35,839 nucleotides of DNA from Verrucomicrobiota bacterium (GTDB taxonomy: Bacteria > Verrucomicrobiota > Verrucomicrobiia > Verrucomicrobiales > DEV007): NCBI GenBank assembly GCA_024277195.1, contig JAJRVS010000052.1, forward strand, positions 1 through 35,839. Reading direction: 5' to 3'. The position numbers and the translations under genes were made by a program. The notes under the pieces were generated by a model, which saw only the letters and a list, made by a program, of their open reading frames with translations, was not told the DNA's origin and did not search any database. Shown piece after piece: positions 17,499 through 26,634 of the stretch (position 1 is the stretch's first letter; each line of letters opens with the position of its first letter).

Positions 17499-18578
17499 TC
17501 AATCCGCCGCATCCACCTGGGCCTCCTGCACTTTCCAGATCCGTGCATCCACTCGACTGGAATCCAACCAATCAAGATGAGTGGTGGTGATCAGTTTTTG
17601 CGAATCGGTCGGCCAGACCCGCATCAGGGCGTTGCGGCGATCCGGATCAAGTTCGCCAAACACATCGTCGATCAACAGCACCGGCGGGCGGGCGGTTTTT
17701 TCGATAAACAGCTGACTCTGCGCCAGTTTCAAAGCTAGTGCGAGCGTTCGCTGTTGCCCTTCCGAGGCAAATTTGGCCGCCGACATCTGGTTCACTTTGA
17801 AAATCAGATCGTCGCGCTGCGGCCCGGCGAGCGTCTGCCGACGACGTTGTTCGTCGCCACGGCGACGCTGCAATTCGGCGGCCAGATCATCGTCGTCGCC
17901 GGAGGCGGCACGGTATTCGATCTGCAAATTTTCGTCACTCTCGCTGATCTGTTTTTGCGCCGCAGCCGCCAGCGGGGCCAGCTCGGCGATCAATTCACGC
18001 CGGCAGCGAGTGAGAATCGCGCCGTTCTCGATCAGAATTTTGCTGTAGGCGTCGATCTGATCCCAAGCGGGTGAGGCGTCGCGTTTGAACAAAAAATTGC
18101 GCGAGCGCAATGCACGTTCGTATGCTTTGAGCGCGGGTCGATAAAGCGGATAAAGCTGCCCCGCCATGAAGTCGAGGTAACGCCGCCGATGACTGCCGCC
18201 GCCTTTGACCAAAATCAAATCATCCGATGCGATCCAAACCAGCAGCCCGCTGTAGCACAAATAAGCCGACGCTCGCCCCTGGTTTTCGCCATCCACCGCC
18301 AGCTTGCGTCCACCGCGCGCACTATGGCGCAAGCCCAACTGGCAGTCACCAAACTGACCGCGCACCGCAAAACCCTGCCCCCCGCCCGGCCCGATCCGGC
18401 TCAAATCGCCGAGCGTCGAGGTTCGCGGAGACTGCAGGCGCATCAGCGCGCAAGCCGCTTCGAGGATCGATGTTTTGCCCTGCGCGTTGTTGCCGACAAA
18501 AATCGTCAGCCCCGGTTGCAGTTCGATCTGCAGGGACTCAAAACAGCGAAATTGGTTCAATTCGAGCGACGACAGCAT
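17499..18578 (-). CDS. recF: DNA replication and repair protein RecF
   Basis: This 359-residue SMC-like ATPase loads RecA at gaps together with RecO and RecR. The Walker A GNNAQGKTS is at 29-37, the ABC signature SEGQQR near 272-277, and Walker B VLLIDDVFGELD at 300-311. The N-terminus SLELNQFRCFESL is typical. Length is normal. It is not beside dnaA, dnaN or gyrB as in many genomes; instead it is divergent from hisS with a 104-bp gap. No Shine-Dalgarno sequence is evident. Confidence 0.94.
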   Translation of the reverse strand: MLSSLELNQFRCFESLQIELQPGLTIFVGNNAQGKTSILEAACALMRLQSPRTSTLGDLSRIGPGGGQGFAVRGQFGDCQLGLRHSARGGRKLAVDGENQGRASAYLCYSGLLVWIASDDLILVKGGGSHRRRYLDFMAGQLYPLYRPALKAYERALRSRNFLFKRDASPAWDQIDAYSKILIENGAILTRCRRELIAELAPLAAAAQKQISESDENLQIEYRAASGDDDDLAAELQRRRGDEQRRRQTLAGPQRDDLIFKVNQMSAAKFASEGQQRTLALALKLAQSQLFIEKTARPPVLLIDDVFGELDPDRRNALMRVWPTDSQKLITTTHLDWLDSSRVDARIWKVQEAQVDAAD

Positions 18579-18682
18579 GGTGTAGGGAAATGCAAACGAT
18601 CACAGTGGCACAGGGCTTGGGTCACGGAAATGATATTTTCCATTGAATTTTCACCTTGCGCGTGCATCTTCAGCCACTTTTC

Positions 18683-19948
18683 ATGGCTCAGAAATTCCAA
18701 ACTCTGCCGGGATTTCGCGATTTCTATCCGGCTGACTGCGCGGCACGCAATTACCTTTTTGGTCAATGGCGTGCGGTGGCGAAGGGTTATGGCTTTGTCG
18801 AATACGATGCACCCATCCTCGAACCCACCGATTTATACAAGCGCAAAAGCGGTGAGGAAATCTCGAATCAACTGTTTTGCTTCACCGACAAGGGCGAACG
18901 CGATGTGTCAATGCGCCCAGAGCTGACCCCGTCGCTGGCTCGTATGGCAGCAGCACGGCAGCGTGATTTCAAAAAGCCGCTGAAGTGGTTTTCCATCGGT
19001 CAGTTTTTTCGTTACGAGAAACAACAGAAGGGTCGCTTGCGCGAATTCTATCAATTCAACTGCGACATCCTCGGTGAATCCTCACCAGCGGCGGACGCCG
19101 AATTGGTGGCGCTGTCGATCGACCTGATGCTCGAACTGGGTTTCACCGCGCAGGACTTTGCTATCAAATTGAGCGACCGCACCGCCTGGTCGATCTTCAT
19201 CGAACAAGAAGGCATCGAGACTGAAAAAACAGACGCTTTTTTGCAAGTGATCGACAAACTCGAACGCGATAAAGCAGAAAAGCTGGACGAAAAACTCGCC
19301 GCCCTCGGCACCAGTCTGACTGCGGTGCGTGAGTTCATCGACTCCGGAGTCGCCGAGGAAAAATGCGAATCCCTACAACAGATCATGGCGGAATTGGACG
19401 CTCGCGGCATGCGCGACTTCGTCCGCATCGACCTGAGCATCGTGCGTGGCCTGGCTTACTACAGTGGGCCGGTTTTTGAAGTTTTTGACATTGGCAAAGG
19501 TATGCGCGCCATCGCTGGTGGCGGGCGTTATGATCAACTGGTCAAATTGATCGGTGGCGTGGACTTGCCAGCGGCAGGATTTGCGATGGGCGATGTGGTA
19601 GTGACCGATTTGATCCGCGAAACCGAAGCCGCCAATCAATTGCTCGAAGAAGATGTCGCCGGGGAAACCCTCGACGCCTACGTGGTGATCGCCGATGAAA
19701 AACAGCGCAAGGAAGGCCTGCAAGTGGTGCAGCGTTTACGGGAAAATGGCCTGCGGGTAAATTTTCCACTGACAGCAGCCAAGGTGAACAAACAATTTCA
19801 AAGTGCCGAACAGCAAAAAGCCGATCTCGCGGTGATCGTCGGCAGTGACTACCCACAAATCACTTTCAAAACTCTGGCCAAACGAGAAGAATGCAGCTGT
19901 GATATCAGCGAACTCGAAGACATGGCCGGCAAACTTCTGCTTAGCTAG
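18683..19948 (+). CDS. hisS: Histidyl-tRNA synthetase
   Basis: This 421-residue class II synthetase charges tRNA-His. It shows TLPGFRDFYP at 7-16, the motif 2 region FSIGQFFRYEKQQKGRLREFYQ at about 103-124 (given as positions of one conserved block), the histidine-binding RGLAYYSGPVFE at 255-266, and GGGRYD at 279-284. Motif 3 reads GFAMGDVVV at 299-307, lacking the Arg found in the common GFxxGxERL form. I recall this variant from PVC-group HisRS proteins. The start at 18683 was chosen over the in-frame ATG at 18656 because homology begins there. aspS follows after 41 bp. Confidence 0.94.
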   Translation: MAQKFQTLPGFRDFYPADCAARNYLFGQWRAVAKGYGFVEYDAPILEPTDLYKRKSGEEISNQLFCFTDKGERDVSMRPELTPSLARMAAARQRDFKKPLKWFSIGQFFRYEKQQKGRLREFYQFNCDILGESSPAADAELVALSIDLMLELGFTAQDFAIKLSDRTAWSIFIEQEGIETEKTDAFLQVIDKLERDKAEKLDEKLAALGTSLTAVREFIDSGVAEEKCESLQQIMAELDARGMRDFVRIDLSIVRGLAYYSGPVFEVFDIGKGMRAIAGGGRYDQLVKLIGGVDLPAAGFAMGDVVVTDLIRETEAANQLLEEDVAGETLDAYVVIADEKQRKEGLQVVQRLRENGLRVNFPLTAAKVNKQFQSAEQQKADLAVIVGSDYPQITFKTLAKREECSCDISELEDMAGKLLLS

Positions 19949-19989
19949 TAAAGCAGCTTCTTTAATTTTCTATTCAATCCATTCAAATC

Positions 19990-21783
19990 ATGAGCAACAT
20001 CTACCGCACCCATCACTGCAACGAACTGCGCAAAGAGCAAGTCGGCGATACCGTCACTCTGACCGGTTGGGTCAATTCCACCCGTGATCACGGTGGCGTG
20101 ATCTTCATCGACCTGCGTGACCGCGAAGGCCTCACTCAAGCCGTGTTCCGTCCAGAAGAAAGCGGTGACGCATCCGCGATCAGTCACAAACTGCGCGCCG
20201 AGGATGTGATCACCCTCACTGGCCGGGTTGACGCCCGACTGGAAGGCACCACCAACGACAAGCTGGCCACTGGAGACATCGAGATCCTGGTCGAAAAAGT
20301 GGACATTCTCAACAACGCCGCGGTTCTGCCTTTCCAACTGGACAAAGACAATTTGCACGAGGACACCCGGATGAAATACCGCTACCTCGACCTGCGCCGT
20401 CCACGCATGGCACGCAACATGAAACTGCGCCACGTGGTGAGCAAGGCCACTCGCGACAGCCTCGACGAAGACGGCTTTATCGAAATCGAAACGCCGGTGC
20501 TTTCCAAAAGCACTCCAGAAGGAGCGCGCGACTTCCTGGTTCCTTCACGCCTGAACCCCGGAAAATTTTACGCCCTGCCGCAAGCTCCCCAGCAATACAA
20601 ACAGTTGCTGATGGTCGGCGGCATCGAGCGTTATTACCAGATCGCCCGCTGTTTCCGCGACGAGGATCTACGTGCGGATCGCCAACCGGAGTTCACCCAG
20701 ATTGATATCGAAGCTTCTTTTGTCACTATCGACGACATCCTCGGACTGACCGAAAAGATGCTCGCCCGCATTTTTAAGAATGCTCTGGATGTTGAGATTC
20801 CAGCTCAGTTCGAACGCATCACTCATTACGACGCGATGAACACTTGGGGCAGCGACAAACCCGAGCGGCGCTTCGACATGAAGCTGACTGACTTGAGCGA
20901 TGTTTTTGCAGAAAGCAAATTCAAGGTTTTCAAAGGCACTCTCGATAACGGCGGTGTGGTCAAGGCGATCAACGCCAAAGGTTTTGCCTGCGTCACCACT
21001 GGTCAGATCAACCGCCTGACCGAACTGGCTCAGGAAACCGGAGCCAAAGGACTGGCTTTCATCAAAGTGGAAGACGGCGAATGGAAATCCCCGATCGTGA
21101 AGTTTTTCAGCGAAGAAGAAAAAGCCGTGCTCAGCGAAAAAATGGCAATCGAAGAAGGCGACCTGATCCTCTTCGGTGCCGACACATGGAACACCGTCTG
21201 CGAAGTGCTCGGGCGCATCCGCTTGGAAGTCGCCGGCATTCAAGAGTTGCTGAAAGACAACAAGGACTACGATTTTTTCTGGGTCACAGAATTCCCTCTG
21301 CTCGACTTCGATGCCGAAGAAGGCAAGTGGAACGCTGTGCATCATCCCTTCACCCGCCCAATGGCTGAGGACATGGGATTGTTGGAAAATGAAAAGACCC
21401 GCGGCCAAGCTCGCGCGCAAGCCTACGACGTTATCCTAAACGGCACCGAACTCGGTGGCGGCAGTTTGCGTATCCATGAATCAGAGCTGCAGCAAAAAAT
21501 GTTCAGTATTCTGGGAATCGATGAAGAAACCCAATTAAGCGAATTTGGCCACCTGCTCGACGCCTTCAATTTTGGCGCGCCACCACACGGCGGAATTGCG
21601 CTGGGAATGGATCGTCTGGTGATGCTGGTTTGCGGCGAAGACAGCATCCGCGACGTGATGGCTTTTCCGAAAAACAACAAGGGCCAGGATCTGATGAGCG
21701 CCAGCCCGGCGGATGTGGATTTCAAACAACTGCGCGAGCTGTATGTGAAATCGACTTTGAAGGAGAAAAAAGAAGGCGAGTGA
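19990..21783 (+). CDS. aspS: Aspartyl-tRNA synthetase
   Basis: This 597-residue class II synthetase has the bacterial form. It has an N-terminal anticodon-binding OB fold (VTLTGWVNSTRDHGGVIFIDLRD near 22-44), motif 2 with ARCFRDEDLRADRQPEFTQ at 219-237, a GAD insertion domain in the middle (about 285-420), and motif 3 GIALGMDRLVML near 535. The tail AFPKNNKGQDLMSASP is typical of bacterial AspRS. Length is normal. It is likely co-transcribed with hisS, a common pairing. Confidence 0.96.
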   Translation: MSNIYRTHHCNELRKEQVGDTVTLTGWVNSTRDHGGVIFIDLRDREGLTQAVFRPEESGDASAISHKLRAEDVITLTGRVDARLEGTTNDKLATGDIEILVEKVDILNNAAVLPFQLDKDNLHEDTRMKYRYLDLRRPRMARNMKLRHVVSKATRDSLDEDGFIEIETPVLSKSTPEGARDFLVPSRLNPGKFYALPQAPQQYKQLLMVGGIERYYQIARCFRDEDLRADRQPEFTQIDIEASFVTIDDILGLTEKMLARIFKNALDVEIPAQFERITHYDAMNTWGSDKPERRFDMKLTDLSDVFAESKFKVFKGTLDNGGVVKAINAKGFACVTTGQINRLTELAQETGAKGLAFIKVEDGEWKSPIVKFFSEEEKAVLSEKMAIEEGDLILFGADTWNTVCEVLGRIRLEVAGIQELLKDNKDYDFFWVTEFPLLDFDAEEGKWNAVHHPFTRPMAEDMGLLENEKTRGQARAQAYDVILNGTELGGGSLRIHESELQQKMFSILGIDEETQLSEFGHLLDAFNFGAPPHGGIALGMDRLVMLVCGEDSIRDVMAFPKNNKGQDLMSASPADVDFKQLRELYVKSTLKEKKEGE

Positions 21784-21799
21784 TTTGAACGCTACCATC

Positions 21800-21839
21800 G
21801 CAAACCTCTGGCAGCTTATCCAAATCTGCTAGGGTTTGC
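21800..21839 (+). terminator. Possible terminator hairpin after aspS
   Basis: GCAAACC (21800-21806) pairs with GGTTTGC (21833-21839), with a shorter AGC/GCT pair inside. It lies 17 nt after the aspS stop. No T-run follows. Confidence 0.35.
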
Positions 21840-21938
21840 ATGCAACTTGGTGGGAGTCGAACGGGTTCAAAAAGCCTTTGAAGACTTGGGGCAGTTTTCC
21901 TATCAGGATAATAACGACTTCTTTATTGCCCCCCAGAC

Positions 21939-22856
21939 TCAGCGACTCGCTTCTTCAAAAAACGACCAGACAATGACGTCGTCACCCGGCTTGGGCTTGC
22001 GCGCGGTTTCACTGAATTTATTTTGACTGGTCAGATCGGCGAGCACCGTCGCTCCATTGATTTCAGTCACTTTCACATAACCCACAATCGATGTGCCACG
22101 CCTGACGGCAAACTTGGTATCTTTGGCAATATTGCTATTATTACCCGCATCGATCTGGACAAATCCCCAATCGGGATCAAACGCCACCACTTTGCCTGCC
22201 ACCGAGGCGTTCAAAATCTGCTTTTCAAACACCGATTTTTCATCAACCGCAGCCCCGCCCTGCGGGAAAAGCGCAGCAGAAGCCCCCTTTGCTCCCGCGG
22301 CTCCCCGTTGATTCATCACCTCACGCAGCGTGCCCGACTCGGCGGCGGCGATGGCGGCAGCTCCACGTGTCTGATTTACTTTTTGTTGGAAAATTTCCTG
22401 TTCGGCAGCTCTCAACCTTGCCTGTAACTGCGCTATTTCCGGATCCACGACAGCTGCCTGAGACCTTGACGCCCCCCCTGCTGCAGCCCTGGCCGCTGGT
22501 AAATGCTCTGTTCTATACGCGGGCGGGGAAGATTGAGCCTGCTGCTGTACAAGCGGGGCAGTAGCTGGGCTAGGAGTCCCCTGCGACATCGACGCCGCAG
22601 GCAGTGATCCTCTGGGATCCAAAGTGCTGGCCACCGAATCAAGTCCCGACGGTTGCACCAGCGCATTTCCGCCAAGCGCGGGGTTTGCCTGACTGCCCGG
22701 TGCTGGACGCTGGTTTTTGGCCAATACCCCGAATTCGTTTTCATACTCAACCCTCAAATGAGCCCTAAGATATTTGCTGTAGCTATTGCCGCCCACCACC
22801 AACAGGACTAATCCTGCCACTATCAGAGCTATCATGCTTGCCGTATTACCCTTCAT
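21939..22856 (-). CDS. Membrane-anchored protein of unknown function with coiled coil and beta-rich end
   Basis: I do not recognise a named family. The likely start is the ATG at 22856 (305 residues), because a membrane helix begins at about residue 8; the frame is open to 23006 but that part looks like untranslated leader. Order of parts: membrane helix at 8-23, a Pro/Ser/Ala/Gln-rich linker at about 48-135, a short coiled coil at 138-182, then a compact end at 212-297 (GKVVAFDPDWGFVQIDAG, RRGTSIVGYVKVTEING, KPKPGDDVIV). The end resembles small beta-barrel domains seen in envelope proteins such as MreC. It probably faces the periplasm. It is divergent from metX. Confidence 0.7.
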   Translation of the reverse strand: MKGNTASMIALIVAGLVLLVVGGNSYSKYLRAHLRVEYENEFGVLAKNQRPAPGSQANPALGGNALVQPSGLDSVASTLDPRGSLPAASMSQGTPSPATAPLVQQQAQSSPPAYRTEHLPAARAAAGGASRSQAAVVDPEIAQLQARLRAAEQEIFQQKVNQTRGAAAIAAAESGTLREVMNQRGAAGAKGASAALFPQGGAAVDEKSVFEKQILNASVAGKVVAFDPDWGFVQIDAGNNSNIAKDTKFAVRRGTSIVGYVKVTEINGATVLADLTSQNKFSETARKPKPGDDVIVWSFFEEASR

Positions 22857-23203
22857 AATCTCGCTGTAAAAATTCAATCGCTGCGCATAGAATCGCGCAA
22901 CCAAAGGGAACTTACACGATTTTAGGCCAAGTTGAAAGCCTGCAAAAATAAATTCTATCTCCTGCCCAAGGTGTAGGCAAACGAGCGGGATGGATTTAAT
23001 ATCCAAAATTTGTGATTTGAAATTAAAAAACCAGCATCACAGCTCCATTAAAAACGCCAGCCAGTGTCTTCCTTTCATCATTTTCAACCGCCGAAGCTTT
23101 AGCCAAGGAGCTTGCTCAACATACAACATTCCCCCCCTCCCCGTATGACATGGAAAAAAATTACCGTTTTGGTATCTCTCGGCTATGATAGGCCTTCAAA
23201 ATC
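22857..23203. other. 347-bp divergent gap upstream of metX
   Basis: I see no gene here. TATGAT at 23184-23189 could be a -10 box for metX, with only a poor TTACCG 17 nt upstream. A SAM-type riboswitch leader, which sometimes precedes metX, is not recognisable. Confidence 0.45.
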
Positions 23204-24370
23204 ATGAGTTCGAATCCAATCCATACCACTCAGACCCAATTTTACACCACCCCCGAAGGCTCGGGTGGCTTCCAATTTGTCGATGGAGGATCGATCCCGC
23301 AATTGACTCTCGCTTACGAAACCTATGGCGAACTCAATCAGGCCAAGGACAACGCCATCCTGCTTTTTCACGCTTTGTCAGGCAATCAACACGCCGCAGG
23401 CTACAATCCCGCCATCCCGGAAATCGGCGATCGCTGGACGGAGGAATGTCACCACGGGTGGTGGGAGGACTTCATCGGGCCGGGCCGGGCCATCGATACC
23501 GATCGTTTTTTTGTCATCTGCATCAACTACGTCGGCGGCTGTTACGGCTCCACCGGCCCCTCCTCAATCAATCCTGATACCGACAAACCCTACGGTTCGA
23601 CTTTCCCCCACATCTGCGCTCGCGACATCATCAACAGCCAGGTGCTGCTGCTCGATCATCTCGGCATCGATCAATTGCACGCGGTGGTTGGCACCTCCAC
23701 GGGCGGGCTGTTGTGTATCAACTTTGCCACCACCCACCCCGATCGCACCCGTATCGTGATCCCGATAGCAACCGGCATCCGCACCACCGTTCTCAACCGC
23801 ATTTTTCTGCTTGAACAGATTCTGGCAATTGAAAACGATCCCAACTTCAACAGCGGAGATTATTATGACGGCGAACGCCCCGACCGCGGACTGATGCTGG
23901 CCCGTATGATCAGTCACAAGTGTTTTGTCCACCTCGACGCTATCGAACGCCGCTCCCGACGTGATATCGTGCAAAGCGATGACCATTTTGACTGGTATTC
24001 GGCCTACGATCAGGTCGAATCCTACATGTTGCATCAAGGCAAAAAATTCGTCCATCGTTTTGACGCCAATACCTACCTCAGAATATGTGAAATGTGGTCG
24101 CGCTTTGATCCGGTCAAAGACGGTCAGGCGGAAAACGCCCTGCAATTGTTCGGTCGCTCCAAAAAGCACGACCACACCTATCTGGTATTCAGCATCGACG
24201 AGGATTATTGTTTTTATCCCGAAGAACAAGCCGCCCTGGTCTCCTGTCTGAAAGAAGCCAAAGTATCCACTATTCATATCACGGTGCATTCCGACAAAGG
24301 CCACGATTCGTTCCTGCTTGAGCCAGAGCTCTACACACCGCACATCGCCCACACCTTGAACCAGGGCTAG
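23204..24370 (+). CDS. metX: Homoserine O-acetyltransferase (MetX family)
   Basis: This 388-residue alpha/beta hydrolase-fold enzyme transfers an acyl group to homoserine at the start of methionine synthesis. The family signatures are present: HALSGNQHAAG near 56-66, INYVGGCYGSTGPSS at 107-121, and ARMISHKCFVHLDAIERRSR at 233-252. The nucleophile is S165 in VGTSTGG, where the common form is GGSMGG. D332 and H367 (in KGHDSF) complete the triad. Acetyl or succinyl specificity cannot be read safely. No metY lies beside it in the window. A likely terminator follows directly. Confidence 0.92.
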   Translation: MSSNPIHTTQTQFYTTPEGSGGFQFVDGGSIPQLTLAYETYGELNQAKDNAILLFHALSGNQHAAGYNPAIPEIGDRWTEECHHGWWEDFIGPGRAIDTDRFFVICINYVGGCYGSTGPSSINPDTDKPYGSTFPHICARDIINSQVLLLDHLGIDQLHAVVGTSTGGLLCINFATTHPDRTRIVIPIATGIRTTVLNRIFLLEQILAIENDPNFNSGDYYDGERPDRGLMLARMISHKCFVHLDAIERRSRRDIVQSDDHFDWYSAYDQVESYMLHQGKKFVHRFDANTYLRICEMWSRFDPVKDGQAENALQLFGRSKKHDHTYLVFSIDEDYCFYPEEQAALVSCLKEAKVSTIHITVHSDKGHDSFLLEPELYTPHIAHTLNQG

Positions 24371-24393
24371 GCAACGCAGCTCCGTAGTTGCCT
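24369..24393 (+). terminator. Rho-independent terminator of metX
   Basis: AGGCAAC (24369-24375) pairs with GTTGCCT (24387-24393) across an 11-nt loop and is followed by a short T-rich TTCT. The stem begins in the metX stop codon. Confidence 0.45.
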
Positions 24394-24423
24394 TTCTGCC
24401 GGTTCGCGCCTACACGTTAAGCT

Positions 24424-24729
24424 ATGGTAAGACATAGCGTATATTTCTGGCTGGACGAATCCATTTCGTCGGAACAAAAACAAGAATTCGTCGGTGGCAT
24501 GCAGGCCCTTTTTGATATCGACGTCGTCAAACACGGCTCCTGCGGCAGCGCCGCCGACACCCCTGAACGACCCGTAACACAAAACACCTTCGACTACGCC
24601 CTCTTCCTCGAATTTGACAGCGTCGAGGATCACAACACCTACCAGACCCATCCGGATCACCAGGTCTTTATCGATAGCTTTGCCAAGTGGTTCAAAACAG
24701 TCAAAATTTTTGATACCGAAATGGCATGA
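24424..24729 (+). CDS. Dabb (stress-responsive A/B barrel) family protein
   Basis: This 101-residue protein has the dimeric alpha/beta-barrel pattern: MVRHSVYFWLDESIS at the start, a central DYALFLEFDSVEDHNTYQTH, and the end block HQVFIDSFAKWFKTVKIFD. The first His-containing strand and the E-F-D-S pattern are typical of Dabb proteins. Members are small oligomers, some enzymatic, many of unknown role. The stop overlaps the next start by 4 nt (ATGA at 24726-24729), so it is translationally coupled to an alpha/beta hydrolase and may act on the same compound. Confidence 0.85.
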   Translation: MVRHSVYFWLDESISSEQKQEFVGGMQALFDIDVVKHGSCGSAADTPERPVTQNTFDYALFLEFDSVEDHNTYQTHPDHQVFIDSFAKWFKTVKIFDTEMA

Positions 24730-25454
24730 ATGCAATCATTCAAAATCCCCGGGGCGAACAACTCGACTACGCCTTCCATGGCGATGGCGAGAATAAAAAC
24801 CGCATCATACTGATCGGCCATGGTGTGACCGGCGACAAAGACCGCCCTTGGGCCGTCGCGCTGAGCGAAGCTTTAGCCGAAGCAGGTTTCAACGCCCTGC
24901 GCTTTTCGTTCTCTGGCAATGGACAATCGCAGGGAGAATTCCGCGAATCTACCATCAGCAAAGAAGTCGCAGACCTCGCTGCTGTCATCAATGCGGTCGA
25001 GCAGGCCGGATACCAGGAGATCGGCTACGCAGGGCACAGCATGGGCGGCGCCGTCGGCGTCATCCGGGCAGCCGCTGACTCACGACTCAAATTCCTCATC
25101 TCTCTCGCAGGCATGGTGCATACGGCCAAATTCACCCAAGTGGAATTTGGTGATCAGACTGCCGACCAAGGTTTCATGTGGGATGAAAAAGATTGCCCGC
25201 TTTCCAGCGCCTTCGTTGATGACCTAGCGCAGATCGACAGCGTTCTGCCTCTCGCAGAGCAAATCAGCATCCCCTGGCTGGTCGTTCATGGCAGCGAAGA
25301 TGACGTTGTGCCGATCGAGGAAAGTCGTGAAATATTTAACCCTAGCGGCAGCACCCAAAAGCTCATTGAACTGCCCGGCTGCAACCACGTCTTCGCCGAC
25401 GATGCACTGCCCGCAATGATCCAAACCGTCACTCAATGGATGAAAAATTTGTGA
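24726..25454 (+). CDS. Alpha/beta hydrolase
   Basis: This 242-residue protein has the serine hydrolase fold: GHGVTGDKDRPWA (oxyanion region), the elbow GHSMGG with S105, HGSEDDVVP with D192, and GCNHVF with H221. It has no signal peptide and resembles cytosolic acyl hydrolases of the YqiA/BAAT-like type. The start overlaps the Dabb gene by 4 nt. The substrate is not known. The next gene starts 43 nt later. Confidence 0.88.
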   Translation: MNAIIQNPRGEQLDYAFHGDGENKNRIILIGHGVTGDKDRPWAVALSEALAEAGFNALRFSFSGNGQSQGEFRESTISKEVADLAAVINAVEQAGYQEIGYAGHSMGGAVGVIRAAADSRLKFLISLAGMVHTAKFTQVEFGDQTADQGFMWDEKDCPLSSAFVDDLAQIDSVLPLAEQISIPWLVVHGSEDDVVPIEESREIFNPSGSTQKLIELPGCNHVFADDALPAMIQTVTQWMKNL

Positions 25455-25497
25455 CCCGGCTGCCGCAAACCCATCAAACCAAACTCCGGACTCTCCC

Positions 25498-26610
25498 TTG
25501 AAAATATTCATCCCATCGCTCAACTGGTTGCTCGTATTTGTACCCGCCGCCATCATCTCAAAATTCTTCTTTGCAGACGCGGCCACTTTCACTTTCATCG
25601 CCTCCTGCCTAGCCATTATCCCGCTTGCCGGTTGGATGGGCAAAGCTACCGAACACCTCGCCGAAAGAACAGGCGACGGCATCGGCGGACTGCTCAACGC
25701 CACCTTCGGTAATGCTGCTGAGCTGATCATCGCCGTGGTCGCTTTGTCCAAAGGCATGACGGACATCGTCAAAGCCTCGCTCACCGGTTCGATCATCGGC
25801 AACATCCTGCTGGTGCTCGGAGCCTCGATGCTCGCTGGTGGATTCAAACATTCCGAACAAAAATTCAATGCCACCGGAGCTCGCATGCAGTCCACTTTGC
25901 TCACTCTCGCTGCGGTCGGACTGGTGGCTCCTGCCGCCTTTCATCACTCGGTCGGTGCCCAAAGCCAGTTACAGGAATCCCACGTTGGTCTGGCCATCTC
26001 CATTATTTTGCTAGTGACCTATGCTCTCGGATTGTGGTTCTCACTAAAAACCCACCGCCACTTGTTCAGTGGTCATGGGCACAGCGTCGACGACAGTGTC
26101 GAAGGCAGCACCGATCACCCGACTACGGCTACCTGGCCGCTCGGCATCGCCATCGGGGTGCTGGTGATCGCCACCGCATTTGTTGCCTGGATCAGTGAAA
26201 TCCTGGTCGGCACCGTGGAACACGCCGCCGAAGCCTTCGGCATGAACGCCATTTTTGTCGGAGTCATCATCGTGGCCGTGATCGGTAACGCAGCCGAACA
26301 CAGCACCGCCGTATTAATGGCCTTGAAAAACCGCATGAACCTCAGTGTCGGCATTGCCGTCGGCAGCAGCATCCAAGTCGCCTTGTTCATCGCACCAGTC
26401 CTGGTCATCCTCAGTTTTTTCATCGCACCAACCCCAATGGATCTGGTTTTCACCCTACCCGAAGTCATCGCCGTGGTGGTGGCTGTTGCGATCACCAGTC
26501 AAATTTCCAGCGACGGCCGCTCCAATTGGCTCGAAGGAGTGTTATTACTTTCCGTTTACGCCATTTTTGCCGTGGTTTTTTACTACTTGCCGGAAACTCC
26601 CCACCCTTAA
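25498..26610 (+). CDS. Calcium/proton exchanger family membrane protein
   Basis: This 370-residue membrane protein belongs to the CaCA exchanger superfamily, CAX branch. It has two similar halves, each with an acidic repeat: GNAAELIIAV at 71-80 (E75) and GNAAEHSTAV at 263-272 (E267). About 10-11 membrane segments are visible, with a His-rich loop near 186-207. It should export Ca2+ in exchange for protons. The start is a TTG at 25498; the first in-frame ATG would lie at about residue 47 and lose the first membrane segment, so TTG is preferred. Confidence 0.9.
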   Translation: MKIFIPSLNWLLVFVPAAIISKFFFADAATFTFIASCLAIIPLAGWMGKATEHLAERTGDGIGGLLNATFGNAAELIIAVVALSKGMTDIVKASLTGSIIGNILLVLGASMLAGGFKHSEQKFNATGARMQSTLLTLAAVGLVAPAAFHHSVGAQSQLQESHVGLAISIILLVTYALGLWFSLKTHRHLFSGHGHSVDDSVEGSTDHPTTATWPLGIAIGVLVIATAFVAWISEILVGTVEHAAEAFGMNAIFVGVIIVAVIGNAAEHSTAVLMALKNRMNLSVGIAVGSSIQVALFIAPVLVILSFFIAPTPMDLVFTLPEVIAVVVAVAITSQISSDGRSNWLEGVLLLSVYAIFAVVFYYLPETPHP

Positions 26611-26634
26611 TCGCTCCTCCATTTCTCGACTCGG

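Noticed and set aside
20668-21420. Long antisense frame within aspS
   Set aside because: Antisense shadow of a conserved gene, without a start context or family resemblance.
21848-21868. tRNA-like fragment (on the minus strand CGTTCGACTCCCACCA) after aspS
   Set aside because: It resembles a T loop and a CCA end, but only seven bases follow the loop and no T stem or other arm can be formed.
23100-23203. SAM riboswitch upstream of metX
   Set aside because: The conserved SAM-I helices and terminator could not be found; only a weak -10 box near the start is visible.
23564-24352. Long antisense frame within metX
   Set aside because: Mirror of conserved metX codons; no family resemblance.
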